Below are positions 48,871-57,191 of a DNA stretch of 64,000 nucleotides, piece after piece (the stretch's first letter is position 1; each line of letters opens with the position of its first letter). The notes below the pieces were generated by a model, which was not told where the DNA came from, did not search any database, and saw nothing but the letters and a program-made list of their open reading frames with translations. The position numbers and the translations under genes were made by a program. Source of the stretch: DASUBN01 sp036000105 (GTDB taxonomy: Bacteria > Pseudomonadota > Gammaproteobacteria > Natronospirales > REEB76); contig DASYGE010000007.1 of the NCBI GenBank assembly GCA_036000105.1, forward strand, positions 62,001 through 126,000, given 5' to 3'.

Positions 48871-49617
48871 ATGCAAAAGCCAGCCGACGAGGCCCCTGAC
48901 CGCTCACGTTATTGGCTGTATGGGGGCATCGCGCTCCTCATCATAGCCATCGTCTATACCGGTATCCTGCTCATCCGCGCCCGGGCCGGCGCGGCGGATC
49001 AGAGCGCCGCGGTGGAAGCCGCCGCCGCCAACGCGCCCCAGGTACAGTTCGTGCCATCCGAGGATGCGGTGGGCGTGAGCATGGGCCAGGCAGACGCGCC
49101 CGTGGTGGTGCGCGAGTTCGCTGATTACCAGTGTCCCGCCTGCGGCACCTTCGAGCCCGCGCTGGAGAAGATGCGCAAGGAATACGTGGACACCGGCATG
49201 GTGCGGTTCGTGTTCTTCGATTACCCGCTGGATATCCACAAGAACGCCATGTTCGCTTCCCTTGCAGCGCGCTGCGCCGGCTCCCAGGGGCATTTCTGGC
49301 CCATGCACGATCTGCTCTATGCACGGCAGCAAGACTGGGCCGAGGCGGCGGAGCCCATCGCCAAGTTCCAGTCTTACGCCCAGGAACTCGGTCTGGATCC
49401 CGGCGCGCTGCTCGGTTGCATACGCTCAGGCACTACCCGCCAGGACGTGATGCGCAGCCAGGCCTATGGCGATGCGCTGGGGATCAATGCCACGCCGAGT
49501 TACGGCGTGAACGGCGCCGGTCGGGCGGGTGCCATGCCCTACGATGAACTCAAGGAGCTCATCGAGCAGCAGTACGCCCTGGCGCACGGCCCCAAGCCCA
49601 TCACCCAGAAACCCTGA
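48871..49617 (+). CDS. Membrane-anchored DsbA-family thioredoxin
   Basis: This 248-residue protein has one N-terminal span (about 14-36) and a periplasmic thioredoxin-fold domain of the DsbA/Thioredoxin_4 type. The active site is CPAC (C88-C91) in VREFADYQCPACGTFEPAL, and NATPSYGVNG provides the cis-Pro loop. It should oxidise or isomerise periplasmic disulphides. Divergent from the Cys-rich bufferin bufA2 and sharing its CAACAT half-sites, it may keep bufferin cysteines or copper-stressed proteins in the right redox state; this is inference. GGGGAG precedes the ATG. Confidence 0.85.
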   Translation: MQKPADEAPDRSRYWLYGGIALLIIAIVYTGILLIRARAGAADQSAAVEAAAANAPQVQFVPSEDAVGVSMGQADAPVVVREFADYQCPACGTFEPALEKMRKEYVDTGMVRFVFFDYPLDIHKNAMFASLAARCAGSQGHFWPMHDLLYARQQDWAEAAEPIAKFQSYAQELGLDPGALLGCIRSGTTRQDVMRSQAYGDALGINATPSYGVNGAGRAGAMPYDELKELIEQQYALAHGPKPITQKP

Positions 49618-49625
49618 GGCCGGTC

Positions 49626-49928
49626 ATGGCGGAATACCGTATGCAAGGGAGCGATCTCTACGATCGTAACCGGAACCGCCTGGGATATCTCCGGGACAGC
49701 ACCGTGTTCGATGCGGTCAACAGCCGCATGGGTTACGTACGCAACAACGACATCTACGATTCCCTCAACCGGCGTATGGCCTTCGTGCGGGACACGGATG
49801 TCTATAGCGCCAGCAACAACCGCATGGACAGCCTGGAAAACTTCCGCAAGCGCATCCAGGGCGCGCCGGAGGGACCCATGGCGGTGGCGCTTTTGATGTT
49901 GCTGGTGAGGACCCCGGGCGGGGAATAG
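49626..49928 (+). CDS. 4-fold beta flower domain protein
   Basis: This 100-residue protein has four consecutive 16-residue repeats: SDLYDRNRNRLGYLRD, STVFDAVNSRMGYVRN, NDIYDSLNRRMAFVRD and TDVYSASNNRMDSLEN. The pattern, [DV]-hydrophobic-[YF]-D-x-x-N-x-R-M-G-Y-V-R, fits the 4-fold beta flower family. A C-terminal hydrophobic stretch (MAVALLMLLV) follows. The function is not known. It starts eight bases after the dsbA-like stop, so the two probably form an operon. Confidence 0.7.
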   Translation: MAEYRMQGSDLYDRNRNRLGYLRDSTVFDAVNSRMGYVRNNDIYDSLNRRMAFVRDTDVYSASNNRMDSLENFRKRIQGAPEGPMAVALLMLLVRTPGGE

Positions 49929-49934
49929 TTTCAG

Positions 49935-50363
49935 CTAGCGCGCGCGCGCCTTGATGCAGGCGAGATAGGCCTGTTCGTCAGGAAGGCGATTCTCCCGTTG
50001 CGCACGCCACAGGGCTTCTCCCAGGCATTCCAGCATCGTGTGTTCCGCAGCGTGGGCATCGCCGGTGTGGATCAGCAGTGCACTGTGGGCCGCCTTGATG
50101 CCGGCCGGCCGGTCTATGGAGAGTTGCTCGCGGATGGCGATGTGCATGCCCATATGCAGGAAGGGATTGGTCTCGCCGCCTTCCGGCAGCCAATCCTTGT
50201 CCAGGGTCTCGCCGCCGTCTTCCAGCAGCGGATGGTATTCCGGATGCAGGCGGATCACCTCGGCGATGATGGTCTCCAGCGCCGTCATGGGCAGACCGTC
50301 CTGCATCTTCTTCCAGGCGTCGAAGAACGGTTGGCGCGTGTCGCTGCGGTTAGTGGAGTACAT
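49935..50363 (-). CDS. DUF1841 family protein
   Basis: This 142-residue protein matches DUF1841: QPFFDAWKKMQDGLPMTALETIIAEVIRLHPEYHPLLED, NPFLHMGMHIAIREQLSIDRP and AEHTMLECLGEALWRAQRE. The conserved His residues (HPEYH, LHMGMH, AEH) hint at metal binding, but the function is unknown. It lies 11 bases after nth on the same strand, a frequent pairing in Gammaproteobacteria. It is convergent with the beta flower gene. Confidence 0.85.
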   Translation of the reverse strand: MYSTNRSDTRQPFFDAWKKMQDGLPMTALETIIAEVIRLHPEYHPLLEDGGETLDKDWLPEGGETNPFLHMGMHIAIREQLSIDRPAGIKAAHSALLIHTGDAHAAEHTMLECLGEALWRAQRENRLPDEQAYLACIKARAR

Positions 50364-50374
50364 GGAAGAAGATT

Positions 50375-51067
50375 CTAACGCTTGCGCGCTTCGACGGGTT
50401 TCTTCTTCCCCAGGTTCAGGGGCACTTTCGGTTCCGGCTTGGTCTTCTGCCGGTACTCACATAGGTCGGCGATGATGCAGCGAGGGCATTCGGGCTTGCG
50501 GGCTTTACATACATAGCGCCCGTGCAGGATCAGCCAGTGATGGGCGTCCTGCTTGTACTCATCCGGCGTGAACTTCACCAGACGGTCTTCCACTTCCCGT
50601 TCATCCTTACCCGGCGCGAGTCCCGTGCGGTTACCTACCCGGAAGATATGGGTGTCCACGGCGATGGTGGGTTCGCCGAAGGCGGTGTTCAGTACCACGT
50701 TGGCGGTCTTGCGACCGACTCCCGGCAATGCTTCCAGGGCCACCCGGTCCCGGGGCACTTCACCGCCGTGCTGCTCCAGCAGCATCTGGGCCGCGGCGAT
50801 GATGTTCTTGGCCTTGGTGTTATAGAGGCCGATAGTCTTGATATAAGGTTTGAGTCCGGCTTCACCAAGCTTGAGCATGGCAGCGGGGGTATTGGCCACG
50901 GGATAGAGCTTCAGCGTGGCTGCATTCACGCTCTTGTCCGTGGCCTGGGCTGAGAGGGTCACGGATACCAGGAGTTCGTAAGGCGTCTGGTATTCCAGTT
51001 CCGTGGTGGGTTTGGGGTTCGCCGCTTTGAGCCGGCGATAGATCTCCGCGCGTTTCCCGGGGTTCAT
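50375..51067 (-). CDS. nth: Endonuclease III
   Basis: This 230-residue bifunctional glycosylase/AP lyase removes oxidised pyrimidines from DNA. It has the helix-hairpin-helix LPGVGRKTANVVLN with the catalytic Lys, AVDTHIFRVGNRTGLA with the catalytic Asp, and the [4Fe-4S] ligands C-X6-C-X2-C-X5-C in VCKARKPECPRCIIADLC. A basic C-terminal tail (about 20 residues, KPEPKVPLNLGKKKPVEARK) extends beyond E. coli Nth (211). The start is the ATG at 51067, directly after the rsxB stop. Confidence 0.95.
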   Translation of the reverse strand: MNPGKRAEIYRRLKAANPKPTTELEYQTPYELLVSVTLSAQATDKSVNAATLKLYPVANTPAAMLKLGEAGLKPYIKTIGLYNTKAKNIIAAAQMLLEQHGGEVPRDRVALEALPGVGRKTANVVLNTAFGEPTIAVDTHIFRVGNRTGLAPGKDEREVEDRLVKFTPDEYKQDAHHWLILHGRYVCKARKPECPRCIIADLCEYRQKTKPEPKVPLNLGKKKPVEARKR

Positions 51068-51068
51068 A

Positions 51069-51701
51069 TCAATGTTTCCCCGGTGCAGATTGCGCACGTT
51101 TTGCCCTGACTCGGGCCACCGCTGCCGCGATCTCTGCTTTTCGGTCTGCCACGGCGCTGCGTTGTGCCGCCCGCTCGCGACGCGCTTCCCGTTCCATGCT
51201 TAGCCGTTCGCCATGCTGGTGATAGCGTCCACGTAATGCATCGGCGCGATCGGGTCCACCCTGGGGGAACTGCCAGCCTTCATAGCCTTCGGTCACACCC
51301 TGGACAGGGGTGAGGCGTATGCAATCCACGGGGCAGGGGGGCAGGCAGAGTTCGCAACCCGTGCAGAGGGCCTCCACCACCGTGTGCATGAGTTTGGGCC
51401 CGCCCAAGATGGCATCTACCGGGCAGGCACTGATGCATTTGGTGCAGCCTAAGCAGAGGGGTTCGTCGATGAAGGCCACGGTGCCGCTGATGAAGACGCC
51501 CACTTCCGGATCCAGTTCGCGGACCGTGCGCCGCAGCAAAGCTGAGAGCGCCTGCAGGGTCTCATGTCCGCCCGGCGGGCAGCGGTCTATAGCGGTCTGA
51601 TCAGCGGCTATGGCTTCTGCATAAGCACGGCAATCGGGGTAGCCGCAGCGGGTGCATTGGGTCTGCGGAAGCAGGGCGTCGATTTCGTCTACCGTGGCCA
51701 C
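51069..51701 (-). CDS. rsxB: RsxB/RnfB-type electron transport protein
   Basis: This 210-residue protein has the N-terminal [4Fe-4S] module (LPQTQCTRCGYPDCRAYAEAIA...DRCPPGG) and two ferredoxin clusters (CLGCTKCISACPVDAI and CTGCELCLPPCPVDCI), then a basic helical tail. RnfB normally has an N-terminal membrane helix, which is missing here, and the other rnf genes are not in the window. The start is GTG at 51701. It lies between metG and nth, as in some Xanthomonadaceae, so a soluble ferredoxin-like role is likely. Confidence 0.85.
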   Translation of the reverse strand: MATVDEIDALLPQTQCTRCGYPDCRAYAEAIAADQTAIDRCPPGGHETLQALSALLRRTVRELDPEVGVFISGTVAFIDEPLCLGCTKCISACPVDAILGGPKLMHTVVEALCTGCELCLPPCPVDCIRLTPVQGVTEGYEGWQFPQGGPDRADALRGRYHQHGERLSMEREARRERAAQRSAVADRKAEIAAAVARVRAKRAQSAPGKH

Positions 51702-51713
51702 GGCAGGGGAAGC

Positions 51714-53768
51714 TTACTTGACCTTCATCCCGGGTTGCGCGCCGGCGTGGGGTTCGAGTATCCAGAGGTCCTTGCCGCCCGGCCCCGCCGCCAACACCAT
51801 GCCTTCGGACATGCCGAACTTCATCTTGCGCGGCGCCAGGTTCGCCACCATCACTGTGAGCTTGCCTTCCAGTTGCTCCGGCGCATAGGCACTCTTGATG
51901 CCGGCGAACACGTTGCGCGTGCCGTCGCCGAGGTCCAGCGTCAGTCGCAGGAGCTTGTCGGCCCCCTCCACGTGTTCCGCCTTGGCGATGCGCGCGATGC
52001 GCAGATCGATCTTGGCGAAATCCTCGTAGCTGATCTCGGCGGTGATGGGATCCATGTTCGATGCCTTCTGGGTGGTTTTCGCCAAGTCTTCCTTTGAAGC
52101 TTCGACCATAATTTGAATTGCTTTAGGGTCAACTCGAATCATTAATGGTTCGTATGGGCGTATTTTCTCAGATGGATATTCATTTAAATGCGCAAAATCT
52201 AGCTTGCCTTCTAGATTTAAGAACCGCGCGACATTATCGGCAAATTTCGGCATCACTGGCTTTAGATAGATAGTCAAAATGCGAAATGCATTGATTGCAA
52301 GACTGCAAATTTCATGCAATGCCTCTTTGGCATCCGGACGTTTCGCAAGTTCCCAGGGCTTATGTTTATCTATTGTCTGATTAATGTAGTCAGCAAGCCG
52401 CATCACCTCACGAATTACGACAGCGTATTCACGGTCCTCATAAGCACGAGATATTTCTTCTTCAGCAACTAGCAAGACTCCTGCAATTACATCGATACTC
52501 ACATCTGATTTTCCAACGTCATCTTTTGGCTTGGCCAACTTCCCATCAAAGTTTTTAGTTATGAAGCCCGCGCAGCGGCTCGCGATGTTCACCAGCTTGC
52601 CCACCAGGTCCGAGTTAACCCGCTGCAAGAAATCTTCCAGGTTGAGATCGATGTCGTCTATGCCCGGGCCGAACTTGGCGGCGAAGTAATAGCGCAGGTA
52701 TTCGGGCTCGAGGCCAGCATCCAGATAGGTCCGGCCCTTGATGAAGGTGCCCCGGGACTTGGACATCTTCTGTCCGTTCACCGTCAGGAAGCCGTGGGCG
52801 TATACCGCAGTAGGCGTGCGGAACCCTGCGCCCTCCAGCATGGCCGGCCAGAACAACGAATGGAAATAGATGATGTCCTTGCCGATGAAGTGGTACACCT
52901 CTTTGGTGCTGCCCTTCTTCCAGTAGGAATCGAAGTCCAGGTCCTTGCGCCGGGCGCAGAGGTTCTTGAAACTCGCCATGTAGCCGATGGGCGCATCCAG
53001 CCACACATAGAAATACTTGCCCGGCGCATCGGGTATCTCGAAGCCGAAGTAGGGCGCGTCGCGGGAGATGTCCCAGTCCTGCAGGCCGGCGGCGAACCAC
53101 TCATCCAGCTTGCGCGTCACCGCCTCGTGCAGGTGCCCAGCACGGGTCCATTCGTGCAGCATCTTGTCGAAGTCGCCCAGCTTGAAGAAGTAATGCTCGG
53201 ATTCCCGTTCCACCGGACGGGTGCCGGAGATCACCGACACCGGGTTCTTGAGGTCCGCGGGGCTATAGGTGGCGCCGCAGTTCTCGCAGGAATCGCCGTA
53301 CTGGTCCGGCGTGGCGCAGCGCGGGCAGGTGCCCTTGATGAAACGGTCCGGCAGGAACATCTTCGCCTGCTCGTCATAGAACTGGCGGATGGTACGCACC
53401 GCGATGTGGCTCGGCTTCGCGTCCCGCAGGTTCTTGTATATCAGCGTCGCCAGCTCCCGGTTCTCCGGGGTGTGGGTGCTGTGGTAGTTATCGAAACTGA
53501 TCAGGAAATCCTTGAAGTCCCGCTCGTGCTCCACCTTGACCCCGGCGATCAGTTCCTCCGGGGTGATGCCGAGTTCCCGCGCCTTCAGCATGATGGGTGT
53601 GCCATGGGCATCGTCGGCGCACACATAGATGCAGTCCCGCCCGGCCATCTTCTGGTAGCGCACCCAGATGTCCGTGGAGATATAGCCCACCAGATGGCCC
53701 AGATGGATGGAGCCGTTGGCGTAGGGCAGGGCGTAGGTGACTAGGATGTCGCGGTCTTTCTGCGGCAT
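51714..53768 (-). CDS. metG: Methionyl-tRNA synthetase
   Basis: This 684-residue enzyme charges tRNA-Met. It has HLGH (HIGH motif) in YANGSIHLGHLVGYI, a zinc knuckle (CPRC...CENC), KMSKSRG and a C-terminal tRNA-binding domain (EISYEDFAKIDLRIARI...). Unlike the GC-rich rest of the gene, about 52085-52560 (roughly residues 403-561, the anticodon-binding domain) is AT-rich, with rare-type codons such as ATA and TTA, yet the frame is intact and the protein looks normal. Recombination with a foreign metG is the likely cause. Confidence 0.95.
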   Translation of the reverse strand: MPQKDRDILVTYALPYANGSIHLGHLVGYISTDIWVRYQKMAGRDCIYVCADDAHGTPIMLKARELGITPEELIAGVKVEHERDFKDFLISFDNYHSTHTPENRELATLIYKNLRDAKPSHIAVRTIRQFYDEQAKMFLPDRFIKGTCPRCATPDQYGDSCENCGATYSPADLKNPVSVISGTRPVERESEHYFFKLGDFDKMLHEWTRAGHLHEAVTRKLDEWFAAGLQDWDISRDAPYFGFEIPDAPGKYFYVWLDAPIGYMASFKNLCARRKDLDFDSYWKKGSTKEVYHFIGKDIIYFHSLFWPAMLEGAGFRTPTAVYAHGFLTVNGQKMSKSRGTFIKGRTYLDAGLEPEYLRYYFAAKFGPGIDDIDLNLEDFLQRVNSDLVGKLVNIASRCAGFITKNFDGKLAKPKDDVGKSDVSIDVIAGVLLVAEEEISRAYEDREYAVVIREVMRLADYINQTIDKHKPWELAKRPDAKEALHEICSLAINAFRILTIYLKPVMPKFADNVARFLNLEGKLDFAHLNEYPSEKIRPYEPLMIRVDPKAIQIMVEASKEDLAKTTQKASNMDPITAEISYEDFAKIDLRIARIAKAEHVEGADKLLRLTLDLGDGTRNVFAGIKSAYAPEQLEGKLTVMVANLAPRKMKFGMSEGMVLAAGPGGKDLWILEPHAGAQPGMKVK

Positions 53769-53841
53769 GGGCGGGTTCGATCTGCTTCTTATGCTGCCGG
53801 TAGGCGGGCGTGGAATTATGCCATAGCCCCGCTGCCGGTCC

Positions 53842-53868
53842 TTGGGGTCGGAGCCGGGATGCTAGAAT
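53842..53868 (+). promoter_or_regulatory. Probable extended -10 promoter of mrp
   Basis: TAGAAT (53863-53868) is preceded by TGC, giving an extended -10 (TGn). A TTG-containing -35 (TTGGGG, 53842-53847) is only 15 bases away, so the extended -10 probably carries the activity. The mrp start lies 35 bases downstream. The region is divergent from metG. Confidence 0.45.
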
Positions 53869-53902
53869 GCGCCGCCATCCCATCCGAACCCGCGACCATC
53901 GC

Positions 53903-54991
53903 ATGACAGCTGTTTCCCGGGACCGCGTCGAGGCGGCCCTCAAAGCCTGGACCGAACCCCACCTGGGCACGGATCTCGTGACCGCGGGGGCGGTGCGTGG
54001 CATCGAAGTGGACGGCGGCAAGGTCAGCGTCGATGTGGATCCAGGTTTCCCCCTGGGGGCCTACCGCGAAGCCTTGGCGACCGAGCTGCGCAAGCTGCTG
54101 CAGGCCGTGCCCGGTGTCGAGCGGGCCGAAGTGCGGGTCGGCAACGCCATCCTGTCCCACGCGGTGCAGCGCAACCTCACGCCGCTCCCCGGCATCAAGA
54201 ACGTCATCGCCGTGGCTTCCGGCAAGGGCGGCGTGGGTAAGTCCACCGTCGCCGTGAACTTGGCGCTCGCTCTCGCCACCGATGGCGCCACTGTCGGTAT
54301 CTTGGATGCAGACATCTACGGCCCGAGCCAGCCGCGCATGCTGGGACTCACAGGCCGGCCCAACAGCAAGGACGGCAAGCACATCGAGCCCATGCAGGCT
54401 TACGGCGTGAAATGCATGTCCATCGGCTTCCTCATCGATGCCGAGACGCCCATGGTCTGGCGCGGTCCCATGGTCACCCAGGCCTTGGTGCAGCTCATCC
54501 GCGAGACCCTCTGGGGTGATCTCGATTACCTCATCGTGGACATGCCGCCGGGCACCGGCGACATCCAACTCACGCTCTCCCAGCAGGTGCCGGTCTCCGG
54601 CGCCGTGATCGTCACCACGCCCCAGGAGATCGCACTGCTGGATGCCCGCAAGGGCCTCAAGATGTTCCAGAAGGTGGAAGTGAACGTCCTCGGGGTGGTG
54701 GAGAACATGAGTACCCATGTGTGCAGCCACTGCGGCCACGAGGAACACATCTTCGGTACCGGCGGCGGCCAGAGCCTCGCCGCCCAATACCAGGTGCCCT
54801 TCCTCGGCAGCCTGCCTCTCGAACTCAGGATCCGTGAGCAGACCGATGCCGGTCGCCCCACGGTGGTATCGGAACCCGAGAGCAGCGTCGCGGCGCGCTA
54901 CCGGGACATCGCACGGCGCGCCACGGCGCGCTTGGCGCTCGCCGGCAAGGATTACGCGGGGGCATTCCCCAAGATCGTCATAGAAGATTGA
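53903..54991 (+). CDS. mrp: Iron-sulphur cluster carrier ATPase Mrp (ApbC)
   Basis: This 362-residue P-loop protein transfers iron-sulphur clusters. It has an N-terminal MIP18/DUF59-like domain (about 1-95), the deviant Walker A VASGKGGVGKSTVAVNLA, VDMPPGTGDIQLTLSQ and the CxxC cluster ligands in THVCSHCGHEEHIFGTGGG. The ATG at 53903 begins the homologous region. It is divergent from metG, a frequent arrangement in Gammaproteobacteria. Repeat element C begins at its stop codon. Confidence 0.95.
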   Translation: MTAVSRDRVEAALKAWTEPHLGTDLVTAGAVRGIEVDGGKVSVDVDPGFPLGAYREALATELRKLLQAVPGVERAEVRVGNAILSHAVQRNLTPLPGIKNVIAVASGKGGVGKSTVAVNLALALATDGATVGILDADIYGPSQPRMLGLTGRPNSKDGKHIEPMQAYGVKCMSIGFLIDAETPMVWRGPMVTQALVQLIRETLWGDLDYLIVDMPPGTGDIQLTLSQQVPVSGAVIVTTPQEIALLDARKGLKMFQKVEVNVLGVVENMSTHVCSHCGHEEHIFGTGGGQSLAAQYQVPFLGSLPLELRIREQTDAGRPTVVSEPESSVAARYRDIARRATARLALAGKDYAGAFPKIVIED

Positions 54992-55138
54992 AGGCACCTC
55001 TAAAAATGGATCTTTTGTCCCCCCCGGCTGCGTTAAAAATGTCCTCGGAGTCCTCATGTACTGGCATGTACACTCCGGCTCCTCGGACATTTTTGCCTTG
55101 CCGTAGGAGCAAAATCTCCGATTTTTAGAGGCACCTTC
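54990..55138. repeat. Long palindromic repeat element, copy C (149 bp)
   Basis: The ends GAAGGCACCTCTAAAAAT and ATTTTTAGAGGCACCTTC pair with few mismatches. Inner parts pair as TCTTTTGTCC/GGAGCAAAATC, GTTAAAAATGTCCTCGGAG/CTCCTCGGACATTTTTGCC, and the centre is CATGTACTGGCATGTAC. The left end overlaps the mrp stop codon. The outer ends are those of element A (GGCACCTCTAAAAA) and the core resembles elements A and B. The gap to dcd (55139-55197) holds its ribosome binding site. Confidence 0.85.
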
Positions 55139-55197
55139 CAATCGTTTAGTGCGGATTGCCTGGAATTCACGACAGCCATTAAACAAGAGAAGCATCC

Positions 55198-55764
55198 ATG
55201 AGCATCAAAGCAGACAAGTGGATCCGGCGTATGGCCGAGAAGCACGGGATGATCGAGCCTTTCGAGCCCGGCCAGGTGCGGCAGAACGCCGGCGGCAAGA
55301 TCGTATCCTACGGCACCTCGAGCTACGGCTACGACGTACGCTGCGCCGATGAGTTCAAGATCTTCACCAACATCAACAGCACCATCGTGGATCCCAAGAA
55401 GTTCGACGAGCGCAGCTTCGTGGATTTCAAGGGCGATTGCTGCGTGATCCCACCCAACTCCTTCGCCCTGGCGCGTACCGTGGAGTTCTTCCGCATCCCG
55501 CGCAGCGTGCTCACGGTGTGCCTGGGCAAATCCACCTATGCCCGCTGCGGCATCATCGTGAACGTGACCCCGCTGGAACCGGAGTGGGAAGGTCATGTGA
55601 CGCTGGAGTTCTCCAACACCACGCCGCTGCCCGCCAAGATCTACGCCAACGAAGGCGTGGCCCAGATGCTGTTCCTGGAGTCCGACGAGATCTGCGAGAC
55701 GTCTTATAAGGACAGGGGCGGCAAGTACCAGGGCCAGAAAGGCGTCACGCTACCAAAGACGTGA
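55198..55764 (+). CDS. dcd: dCTP deaminase
   Basis: This 188-residue enzyme converts dCTP to dUTP for thymidylate synthesis. It has SYGYDVRCADEFKIFTN, the substrate motif KSTYARCGIIVNVTPLEPEWEGHVTLEFSNTTPLPAKIYANEG and the C-terminal YQGQKGVTLPKT. Length and sequence match the standard homotrimeric enzyme. AAGAGAAG precedes the ATG. It is convergent with the DUF3108 gene; the seven bases between the stops hold no terminator. Confidence 0.96.
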   Translation: MSIKADKWIRRMAEKHGMIEPFEPGQVRQNAGGKIVSYGTSSYGYDVRCADEFKIFTNINSTIVDPKKFDERSFVDFKGDCCVIPPNSFALARTVEFFRIPRSVLTVCLGKSTYARCGIIVNVTPLEPEWEGHVTLEFSNTTPLPAKIYANEGVAQMLFLESDEICETSYKDRGGKYQGQKGVTLPKT

Positions 55765-55770
55765 CGACCG

Positions 55771-56526
55771 TCATTTCTTTGTCGTGGCGGCTGCCGGTGC
55801 AGGGCTGCCGAAGGCGATGTCGTCCAGCGACAGGGTGATGGTGGCCTTGCCCGGTTCTGTCTGCTGTATCTGCAGCAGCAGGTAATGGAACGTCGGCGCG
55901 AGCCACACGGTGATAGTCCGTCCCTTCGTCGGCTCTTTCAGTTCCAGCACCGTGGCATCCACCTGTACCTTGCCCACCTTCATCTTCTGGTCCGGCAGTT
56001 TGTGCGGCGTGTAGCTGGTGATGGAGCCATGATCCAGGAGCTTGTAGCCATCCGCCAGCTTCCCGGAGGCGACATCCGCCGCCAGGATCAGCTGGATCAG
56101 GAACACGTCGCTCACCTCGGGAGTGAGCGGGTTCTTGCGCTTATGGCCGTCATCCTCGCCCTGAGCGACGGGCTTGCTCCAATCGAACTGGATGGAATCG
56201 GATTTCTTGTCTTTGCCGGTCTGGACGTAGCTGTATCCCAGCGAGCGCGGCCGCCCGTCCTTGAGTTCGAACTGGCTTCTCTGTGTGACCGTGACGTCGC
56301 CGGCGAACAGCGCAGCGAGGCCGGTAGTCTCGGAGTTGGAGGTGTAGGTATAGCGGCCCCCACCATCCTGCACCAGGCTAAAGTGGGATACACCCAGGGT
56401 CAGGCTGTTGCGCGCCAGGGTGTAATCGGCGTGATAGGGCGCGAGCACGTCGCTGCCTGCCCGCGCGTCCACCGCGAGCAATAGTCCGCAGGCCAGAGCG
56501 ATCGTCCCTGCTTTCAGGTTCTTCAT
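55771..56526 (-). CDS. DUF3108 periplasmic protein
   Basis: This 251-residue protein has a signal peptide (about 1-23, LKAGTIALACGLLLAVDARA) and the DUF3108 beta-rich domain (YHADYTLARNSLTLGVSHFSL, YTYTSNSETTGLAALF, VTQRSQFELKDGRPRSLGYSY). The family's function is unknown. The ATG at 56526 overlaps the purN stop (ATGA); an in-frame ATG seven codons upstream is less likely. It is the last gene of a purM-purN-DUF3108 operon, an order common in Xanthomonadaceae. Confidence 0.85.
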   Translation of the reverse strand: MKNLKAGTIALACGLLLAVDARAGSDVLAPYHADYTLARNSLTLGVSHFSLVQDGGGRYTYTSNSETTGLAALFAGDVTVTQRSQFELKDGRPRSLGYSYVQTGKDKKSDSIQFDWSKPVAQGEDDGHKRKNPLTPEVSDVFLIQLILAADVASGKLADGYKLLDHGSITSYTPHKLPDQKMKVGKVQVDATVLELKEPTKGRTITVWLAPTFHYLLLQIQQTEPGKATITLSLDDIAFGSPAPAAATTKK

Positions 56527-57191
56527 GCTGAGTCCCTTTCTTTCCATGGAAATATTCTTGGCATGGTGAGGGGTGCGCCGTCAAACATGACATGCCCGCC
56601 CTCGAATCCCAGGCGGCCTTCTGCGTACCAGCCGATCACCCGGGGGTAGAGTTCGTGTTCGCGCCGCTGCACCCGGGTCCGGAGCGCGGCCTCGTCGTCA
56701 CCGTCCAGCACCGGTACCTCCGCCTGGGCGATCACCGCGCCACTGTCCAGTTCTTCGGTGACGAAGTGCACGCTGCAACCGTGCAGCCTGTCGCCCGCTT
56801 CCAGCGCGCGGCGGTGGGTGTGCAGGCCGCGGTATTTCGGCAGCAGCGAGGGATGGATGTTGAGCATATGTCCCAGGTGACGGCGCACGAAGCCGGGACC
56901 GAGGATGCGCATGAATCCGGCCAACGCCACGAGCTCCGGCGCATGCCGATCCACGGCACGGATGAGGGCCGTATCGTAAGCATCCTTGTCAGGGAATTCC
57001 GCCGGCGTCACGATCTCTATTGGCACATCTGCTTTACGGGCCCGCTTCAGAGCTTCCGCTTCAGGCCGGTCGCTCACCACGGCGCGCACCTGCACGGGCA
57101 GGGTGCCCGCAGCGGCATGCTCGAGTATCGCCTGGAGATTGCTGCCGAACCCCGAGACCAGCACCACCACCGGTGCCTTGGCGGCTGACAT
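56523..57191 (-). CDS. purN: Phosphoribosylglycinamide formyltransferase
   Basis: This 222-residue enzyme transfers a formyl group from 10-formyl-THF to GAR in purine synthesis. It has VSGFGSNLQAIL (phosphate loop), AGFMRILGPGFV, NIHPSLLPKYRGLHTHRRALEAGD and HGCSVHFVTEELDSG, which hold the catalytic Asn, His and Asp. The ATG at 57191 overlaps the purM stop by one base (TGATG), so the two are cotranslated. Length is standard. Confidence 0.95.
   Translation of the reverse strand: MSAAKAPVVVLVSGFGSNLQAILEHAAAGTLPVQVRAVVSDRPEAEALKRARKADVPIEIVTPAEFPDKDAYDTALIRAVDRHAPELVALAGFMRILGPGFVRRHLGHMLNIHPSLLPKYRGLHTHRRALEAGDRLHGCSVHFVTEELDSGAVIAQAEVPVLDGDDEAALRTRVQRREHELYPRVIGWYAEGRLGFEGGHVMFDGAPLTMPRIFPWKERDSA

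Noticed and set aside
53816..55195. Minus-strand open frame of 459 codons opposite mrp
   Set aside because: Shadow of mrp; it also runs through repeat element C, and no domain is recognised.
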